Below, piece by piece: positions 59,328 through 64,000 of a stretch of DNA of 64,000 bases. This DNA is from UBA5070 sp035913415 (GTDB taxonomy: Bacteria; Fibrobacterota; Fibrobacteria; UBA5070). The position numbers and the translations under genes were made by a program. A model generated the notes under the pieces. The model was not told where the DNA came from. It saw only the letters and a program-made list of their open reading frames with translations, and searched no databases. Numbering within the stretch: the first letter of the stretch is position 1; every line of letters begins with the position of its first letter. The stretch is from assembly GCA_035913415.1 (NCBI GenBank), contig JAMIIV010000025.1, positions 16,306 to 80,305 on the forward strand, written 5' to 3'.

Positions 59328-61160
59328 ATGACCCAACGCACCTCGGCCCGGTCCTTCCAACCCGCTGCCGCCCTGCGTCGCCTGGTCCGCAACTCGCCGT
59401 TGCTCGAATCCGCCGCCCAGGGACGCGAATTGTCGCCCCTGGGATGGAAGATCCGTCCCCTGAGTGCTCCCGAGACGCTCCAGTTGGAACGCCAGAGCTG
59501 CCAATGCGCCGACTGGACCCGCATCCGCGTCCAGGAGGGCTTCGATGCGGCCTCGGTGCGCGAGACCACCTTCGAAGGCGACGTCCTGCTGGCGAAGTTC
59601 TCCGGCACCGTCATGCTGCCCGGACACGTGAGCCTGTCCACCGGCATCCGGCGCGCCCATGTGCGCGACTCCGTGATCGGCAACTGTTGCCTGCACGACG
59701 TGGGCCTGGTGGCCCGCCAGGTCATCCACGACGCCGCCGCGATCTTCCGCGTGGGCTCGCTGGTGGCCTCGGGAACTTCCGGGTTCGCCACCGGCTACCC
59801 GGTGCGCGTGGGCCTGGAGACCGGCGGACGCACCGTCCCGATCTTCGCCGAGATGGACATGGAACTGGCCGCCTGGCTGGCCGAACACCCCGGCCCCTCG
59901 CCGGAACGAGCCGCCTATGACGAAGCCCTGACCCAGCACGCCGAAGCCGTGCGCCACCGCCACGGCGTGGTCGGTGAAGGCGCCCTGATCCTGAACACCG
60001 CCACCGTTCGCAATGCCTGGGTGGGTCCACATGCCCGCATCGACGGCGCCCAACTGGTGCGCGATTCGGCCATCCTCTCCAGCATCGACGCCCCCACCAT
60101 GATCCGCGACGGCGCCATGGTCGAACACGCCGTCTTGCAACACGGCACCCATGCGCGTTCCCACGCCATCGTGCGTGCCGCTCTGCTGCTGGAAAGCTCG
60201 GGTGTGTCGCGCCACGCCAAGGTCACCCACGCGGTGCTGGGCTACAACACCGAGATCCAGGAAGGCGAGGTCACCAGTTGCCTGGTGGGCCCCCTGGTGG
60301 GGTTCCACCACCAGTCGCTACTCATCGCCGCGCTGTGGCCCGAAGGCCGCGGCAACGTGGGCCATGGAGCCGCGCTGGGGTCCAACCACACCGGTCGTAC
60401 CGCCGACCAGGAACTTCGCCCTGGTGAAGGCCAGTTCTTCGGGCTTTCCTGCCTAGTGAAATTCCCCGCCAACTTCGAAGACGCCCCCTGGACTCTCATC
60501 GCCTCGGGCGCCCACGTGGCGCCGGGTCGGTTCGGCCTGCCCTTCTCGCTCATCCGCTCCGAACCGCTGGAAGACCGTCCCCTGGCCACTCCCGGATGGA
60601 TGTGGCAACACAACGCCTGGGCCCTGGAGCGCGCCGAAGCCAAACTGGCCTCGCGCGACCGCACCCGCGGCCGGTTGTGCACCCGACCGCTCCTGCACGA
60701 AGGCCTTTTGCGCCAGGTGGAACACGCCCGCACCGCCCTGCTGGGATCACCCGCCTGGAAGACCGTCGGCGCCGAATCGTTCCCCGCCGCGGGCATGTGC
60801 CGGATCACCGAAGCCGACCGCAACGCGGGTGTGGACGCCTACACCGAATGCCTGCGCCTGGCGGCCCTGCGTTCGGTGCTGGCCGGCGAGTCTTCGCCCC
60901 TGCGGGCGTGGGCCACGGAATTCCTCGAGCAGGAATTCCCAGGATCCTCCCCCGAAAGCCTGCTGGTGCACTTGCCCGGCCTGGAGCGTCTGTGGGTCCG
61001 GCGCGTGCGCAAGAGCCGCGACCGCGATTCGTCGCGCGGCAAGGCGGTCTTCGACGACTACGCCGCCGTGCACCCCGAACCCAAGGACGACGAGGTCATC
61101 AAGGCCGCTTCGCTGCGGGCCCGCGAGACCGCCCGCGCCGTGCGGGAACGACTGGCGTGA
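59328..61160 (+). CDS. DUF4954 left-handed beta-helix protein
   Basis: A 610-residue DUF4954 protein. A long left-handed beta-helix is visible from about residue 65 to 370: successive short turns such as TVMLPGHVSLSTGI, VRDSVIGNCCL, NAWVGPHARIDGAQLV, MIRDGAMVEHAV, RHAKVTHAVLGYNTEIQEGE and GNVGHGAALGSNHTG. This hexapeptide layout is typical of sugar-nucleotide acyl/nucleotidyl-transferases. The C-terminal 200 residues are helical and charged. GGGAG precedes the ATG. It overlaps birA by GTGA. Function unknown; sugar or nucleotide binding is suggested by the fold. Confidence 0.82.
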   Translation: MTQRTSARSFQPAAALRRLVRNSPLLESAAQGRELSPLGWKIRPLSAPETLQLERQSCQCADWTRIRVQEGFDAASVRETTFEGDVLLAKFSGTVMLPGHVSLSTGIRRAHVRDSVIGNCCLHDVGLVARQVIHDAAAIFRVGSLVASGTSGFATGYPVRVGLETGGRTVPIFAEMDMELAAWLAEHPGPSPERAAYDEALTQHAEAVRHRHGVVGEGALILNTATVRNAWVGPHARIDGAQLVRDSAILSSIDAPTMIRDGAMVEHAVLQHGTHARSHAIVRAALLLESSGVSRHAKVTHAVLGYNTEIQEGEVTSCLVGPLVGFHHQSLLIAALWPEGRGNVGHGAALGSNHTGRTADQELRPGEGQFFGLSCLVKFPANFEDAPWTLIASGAHVAPGRFGLPFSLIRSEPLEDRPLATPGWMWQHNAWALERAEAKLASRDRTRGRLCTRPLLHEGLLRQVEHARTALLGSPAWKTVGAESFPAAGMCRITEADRNAGVDAYTECLRLAALRSVLAGESSPLRAWATEFLEQEFPGSSPESLLVHLPGLERLWVRRVRKSRDRDSSRGKAVFDDYAAVHPEPKDDEVIKAASLRARETARAVRERLA

Positions 61161-61918
61161 CGGATTTTGTCATCACGCCGGGTGCGGGATTCGGCGCCGG
61201 CCCCCTGCACCGCTATCGCGTGGTGGGCTCCACCATGGATGTCGCGCGCCAGGCTCCCGCCTGCGGCGCCCCCCTCACCGTGGTGGCCCGTTCCCAGACC
61301 GCCGGCCGCGGCCGCTACGACCGCTCGTGGTCGTCCCCGCCCACAGGCGGGTTGTACCTCACCGTGCGCATCCCCTGGACCCGGCCCGTCGTGCAGGCTC
61401 CCGTGGTCTCCATGGGAACCGCGCTCGCGGCGGCCTTCCTGGCCCGCGAACTGGGCTGCCCCGACATCGTCCTGAAGTGGCCCAACGACCTCCTGCTTTC
61501 CGGCGCCAAGGCCGCGGGATTGCTCGCCGAAATGGCCACCACCGGTGACGGCCCCTCGCTGATGGTGGGCATAGGGCTGAACGTGTCCACCGCGCCCGAG
61601 GTGCTTTCCGCCGTGGGCCAACCCGCCACCAGCCTGTCCCTGGCCTGCGGCCAGGACCTGCTCGAAGACGACGTGCTGGCGCGATTCCTGTCCCTGTGGA
61701 CAGAAATCGACCAACGCATCGAGTCCGGCGGCTTCGCCGCCGTGGCCGACGACTACCGCGCCTTCTCCGACCTGGAAGGCCGGGCCTTCCGCCTGGCCAC
61801 CGCCGGCACCGACGAACTGGTGCGATTTGCGCGCGTGAACGACGACGGCTCCCTCAGCGTGCGTCGCGCCGACGGAAGCCTCTTCGCCACCTTCGGCGGG
61901 GAACTGCTGAAGGCGTGA
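61157..61918 (+). CDS. birA: biotin--protein ligase
   Basis: A 253-residue biotin--[acetyl-CoA-carboxylase] ligase. Signatures are AGRGRYDRSWSSPPTGGLY for biotinyl-AMP binding, LKWPNDLLLSGAKAAGLL for the catalytic Lys, and GIGLNV. There is no N-terminal helix-turn-helix, so it is a class I ligase that does not repress transcription. GTG start overlapping the DUF4954 stop. Confidence 0.94.
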   Translation: MTDFVITPGAGFGAGPLHRYRVVGSTMDVARQAPACGAPLTVVARSQTAGRGRYDRSWSSPPTGGLYLTVRIPWTRPVVQAPVVSMGTALAAAFLARELGCPDIVLKWPNDLLLSGAKAAGLLAEMATTGDGPSLMVGIGLNVSTAPEVLSAVGQPATSLSLACGQDLLEDDVLARFLSLWTEIDQRIESGGFAAVADDYRAFSDLEGRAFRLATAGTDELVRFARVNDDGSLSVRRADGSLFATFGGELLKA

Positions 61919-61958
61919 CGAGCGGGACCAGATCCGGTTTTCCCATGCGGACCCGAGG

Positions 61959-62636
61959 GTGACGACCACAATCTTCTTCCCCGGCCTGGGTGCCGACTCG
62001 ACCCTCGCGGCCTACCACCAACTGCGCGATTCGGAATGCGTCTGGGTCGAATGGCCCAAGGTCATTCCCGAGGACTGGGACGAATTCCTGCGACTCCTGG
62101 AACGACAGATTCCGACGAAACCGGATCTCCGCTTCGTGGGCATCTCGTTCGGCGGTCTGGTCGCCCTGGGAATGGCCCAACGCATCCCACCCGCGAAAGG
62201 TGTGTTCCTGGTGGGGTCACTGTCCGACCGCAGTGCGCTCCGCCCCCTCTTCCGCGTTCTCCTCCCGATCGCGATCCATCTGCCCGTATTCTGCTTCGAT
62301 CTGCGCCTGGTGCCCTGCTGGGCCATCGGATGGGTTTTCGGCATCCGCGACCCCGAGTATCTGCGCCACTTCCGGACCATGGCCGAACGACTTCCCCCGC
62401 GCTCGGTCCGGGCCCTGTGCCGCCTGATCGCCCGCTGGCACCCCGTCGACGTTTCCCATACCTCCGCCCGCATTCACGGACGCCGAGACCGACTCATTGG
62501 TCCTGTCCGAACCGCGACCCTCCTCGACGGCGGACATTTGATCTCCATGACCAATTCCGCCGAGATCAACGCCTGGCTGGAATCGTCCACACTGGACTTC
62601 AAACCGCAATCGGCTGATTCTTCCGTATTTCCTTGA
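61959..62636 (+). CDS. alpha/beta-hydrolase-fold protein
   Basis: A 225-residue protein of the alpha/beta hydrolase superfamily. The nucleophile elbow is GISFGG (S63), with a possible acid D177 in GRRDRLI and the His H193 in GGHLISM. The start is GTG with no clear Shine-Dalgarno. Its last 38 bases overlap the end of the antitoxin gene on the other strand. Substrate unknown. Confidence 0.75.
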   Translation: MTTTIFFPGLGADSTLAAYHQLRDSECVWVEWPKVIPEDWDEFLRLLERQIPTKPDLRFVGISFGGLVALGMAQRIPPAKGVFLVGSLSDRSALRPLFRVLLPIAIHLPVFCFDLRLVPCWAIGWVFGIRDPEYLRHFRTMAERLPPRSVRALCRLIARWHPVDVSHTSARIHGRRDRLIGPVRTATLLDGGHLISMTNSAEINAWLESSTLDFKPQSADSSVFP

Positions 62637-62940
62637 TCAATTCAGGTTTGCGAGAAATCAGTCGAAGAAGGACACGTGCTGCCCCCGTTGGACTGCGACG
62701 ACCTTGCTCCCATTCTTGATAGGTTCTGGGGGAAACATCGATCAGATGCGCAAATTCGGACTGGGAAAGGCCGCTCATGCGCCGTGCATGGATCGCTTCC
62801 GAAACTTCCACGACGCGGACGTTTTTTGTTTTTTCTGCATTGAATTCGGAAATTCCTTGGGAAATTTCACTGAGCAAATCTCGTCCATTTTCCCATGCTT
62901 CGATTTCTGGATCAGATGGGCGTGCATTATTTTTTTTCAT
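62599..62940 (-). CDS. higA: HigA2/NadS-type antitoxin with XRE helix-turn-helix
   Basis: A 113-residue antitoxin. The C-terminal half is an XRE/Cro helix-turn-helix: GLSQSEFAHLIDVSPRTYQEWEQGRR (in two parts, GLSQSEFAHLIDV and SPRTYQEWEQGRR). The N-terminal part is a variable antitoxin arm. It follows the toxin gene (toxin first, as in the HigB2/HigA2 or NadT/NadS type). The 71-base gap between them is very AT-rich and carries a small GGGC-GCAC-GCCC hairpin. It should bind the operator at 63421-63435 and neutralise the toxin. Confidence 0.88.
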   Translation of the reverse strand: MKKNNARPSDPEIEAWENGRDLLSEISQGISEFNAEKTKNVRVVEVSEAIHARRMSGLSQSEFAHLIDVSPRTYQEWEQGRRSPTGAARVLLRLISRKPELIKEIRKNQPIAV

Positions 62941-63011
62941 ATTTTACTCGTTTATTTTTAATTTAAATTTTGTATAAAATGGGCGTGCGCCCCTCACTAA
63001 ATGGCCGCGTA

Positions 63012-63356
63012 TTACAGAATTGACCTCACAAGTTTTGCGAGTGTCTGCCCTGGAATATTTCCTAGTTCAGATTTTCTGTATGCGACCAGCAGGATGATTC
63101 TTTGTTGCTTGGTGTCGATGCAATAGATGAGCCGCGCACCTCCACTTTTCCCTCCACCGGTAATGGCCTTCCGGCTTTTCCAGCAGCCGTTGGAGTGCGG
63201 AATCAAATCATCACCCTCTAGAGCCTGCCGAGCAATCTCATCGTACACGACATTCAATTCATCATTCGACCAGAACTTGGAGGCGCCCGCTCGAAAGTTT
63301 GGCAGTTCGGCGAGGGTCCACATCTTGGGTCGACTCTCGGCTTGTTCTCGATTCAT
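63012..63356 (-). CDS. higB: RelE/HigB2-family toxin
   Basis: A 114-residue toxin of the RelE/HigB2 (NadT) type: WTLAELPNFRAGASKFWSND, then DLIPHSNGCWKSRKA, GGGKSGGARLIYCID and LLVAYRKSEL. This HigB2-like pattern (GxRKxR... GKxGGxRVIY) marks an mRNA interferase that would cut ribosome-bound mRNA. ATG 63356 is chosen because GGAG lies 7 bases upstream and the earlier ATG (63428) lies upstream of the predicted transcription start. It leads the toxin-antitoxin operon. Confidence 0.85.
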   Translation of the reverse strand: MNREQAESRPKMWTLAELPNFRAGASKFWSNDELNVVYDEIARQALEGDDLIPHSNGCWKSRKAITGGGKSGGARLIYCIDTKQQRIILLVAYRKSELGNIPGQTLAKLVRSIL

Positions 63357-63416
63357 GGAATGCTCCGCAGGATCGTTGGCGAGGGCGGTCGGCGAGTTCG
63401 CACTGGCAATACCTAG

Positions 63417-63445
63417 AGTATACGTCATTGACGTACAAAAAGCAA
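63417..63445 (-). promoter_or_regulatory. toxin-antitoxin promoter with embedded operator
   Basis: On - TTGCTT (63440-63445) and TATACT (63417-63422) are separated by exactly 17 bases. The spacer contains the perfect inverted repeat TACGTCA-T-TGACGTA (63421-63435), overlapping the -10. A bound HigA-type dimer would block polymerase, giving the usual autoregulation. The start site would fall near 63410, about 54 bases before the toxin ATG. The rest of 63357-63610 shows only C-rich sequence before the next gene. Confidence 0.78.
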
Positions 63446-63610
63446 CAGGACCTGCCGCCCCTCTGACATCCCCCCCCCCTCCCTCGGCATCACTGCATGA
63501 AGTATCCTGTCCCTTCCCATGTACGCTTCGTTGCGAAGACGTTCGATTGCCCTTGCACGGTCTCGCAGACACCTTTCCACCGCACCCACACCCCCCTCCC
63601 AAGGCCCCCC

Positions 63611-64000
63611 ATGCTGACCATTTTCGTCGACGCCGACGCCTGCCCTGTGAAGGACGAGATCTACAAGGTGGCCGGGCGCAACGGGCTGGAGGTGTTCGTG
63701 GTGGCCAACACCTGGATGCGTGTGCCCGCAGAGGCCAAGATCCACCTGCAGGTGGTCAGTGACGGGTTCGATGCGGCCGACGACTGGATCGTGGAACAGG
63801 CGGGCCCAGGCGACATCGTGATCACCTCGGACATTCCCCTGGCCGACCGCAGCCTGAAAAAAGGCGCCAGCGTGCTGGGGAGCACCGGCAGGCCGTTCAC
63901 GGAAGAGAGCATCGGGGATGCCCTGGCCTCGCGGGAACTGGCCACCGACCTGCGTGCCATGGGCCTGGCGCGGGGAGGTCCCCCACCGTTCACCCCCAAG
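63611..64000 (+). CDS. YaiI/YqxD-family protein (DUF188), cut by the window end
   Basis: Open frame from ATG 63611 to the last base, 130 codons with no stop. The sequence opens LTIFVDADACPVKDEI, and contains SDGFDAADDWIV, GDIVITSDIPLADR and LARGGPPPFTPK, all hallmarks of the YaiI/YqxD (DUF188) family of PIN-like fold proteins. The family is about 150 residues, so only the tail is missing. AAGG lies 8 bases before the ATG. Function unknown; a nuclease fold is proposed. Confidence 0.9.
   Translation, partial: MLTIFVDADACPVKDEIYKVAGRNGLEVFVVANTWMRVPAEAKIHLQVVSDGFDAADDWIVEQAGPGDIVITSDIPLADRSLKKGASVLGSTGRPFTEESIGDALASRELATDLRAMGLARGGPPPFTPK

Noticed and set aside
63357..63428. Longer toxin starting at the ATG at 63428
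   Set aside because: That ATG lies within the promoter spacer and upstream of the expected transcription start; the ATG at 63356 has a ribosome site.
1..64000. tRNA, rRNA or insertion sequences
   Set aside because: No cloverleaf with a CCA end, no rRNA-like stretch and no transposase-like protein were seen by eye; a covariance-model search would be needed to be sure.

Overview
The window is GC-rich bacterial DNA (about two thirds G+C by eye), densely packed, with many 4-base ATGA/GTGA/TTGA stop-start overlaps. Envelope genes dominate: a secretin, pseudopilins, a TolC-type channel, several lipoproteins and barrel-like proteins. This points to a diderm Gram-negative bacterium. A TIGR02147-type regulator (a family best known from Fibrobacter), a DUF4954 protein, a xyloglucanase with a type IX-like C-terminal tail, a GH5 glycosidase and futalosine-type quinone genes make Fibrobacterota the best guess. 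That assignment is inference, with no rRNA in the window to confirm it.

Layout. 1-3454 (+): tail of an unknown gene, then an ECF sigma factor, a membrane protein with anti-sigma topology, and a secreted caspase-like protein joined to an LA_2272-like repeat and barrel tail. 3698-11834 (-): a copper/silver-type efflux operon (secreted Cys protein, Met-rich TolC channel, CusB, CusA), two small CPVSG metal-binding proteins and a membrane-anchored MsrB-MsrA repair enzyme. 12038-17976 (+): outer-membrane protein, TIGR02147 regulator, lipoprotein and GH74 xyloglucanase. 18296-25752 (-): UbiD, UbiE/MenG, UbiX and UbiA (late menaquinone steps), running into a string of unknown envelope proteins. 25819-34692: a type II secretion/type IV pilus-like locus, with the secretin on + divergent from PilN, PilO, PilP, a PilX-like protein, two pseudopilins and GspE on -.

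34707-47079: a phosphodiester-glycosidase-like protein, then a peptide-ligase-like cluster. It holds alpha-E and circularly permuted ATP-grasp proteins as separate genes (-), a transglutaminase/DUF2126 giant, an ATP-grasp/alpha-E fusion and a second transglutaminase (+), and a convergent FAD oxidoreductase (-). 47154-53509: an unrecognised 747-residue protein, a STAS/DUF2225-like protein, CCA-adding-type enzyme, a small orphan and a CsgG-like/PEGA protein. 53535-61918: GH5 enzyme, lipoprotein, LTA-synthase-like sulfatase, DUF971, Mrp, DUF4954 and BirA. 61959-64000: a hydrolase, an AT-rich HigB2/HigA2-type toxin-antitoxin island and the start of a YaiI-family gene.

Three themes stand out. The sigma/anti-sigma/envelope-caspase operon and the duplicated ATP-grasp/alpha-E/transglutaminase cluster are the best candidates for poorly described systems. 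Third, nine gene starts have a TANNNT hexamer placed 6-8 bases before the start codon and no visible Shine-Dalgarno, which suggests frequent leaderless transcription. Dispersed inverted-repeat elements occupy the larger intergenic gaps. No tRNA, rRNA, CRISPR array or insertion sequence was found by eye.
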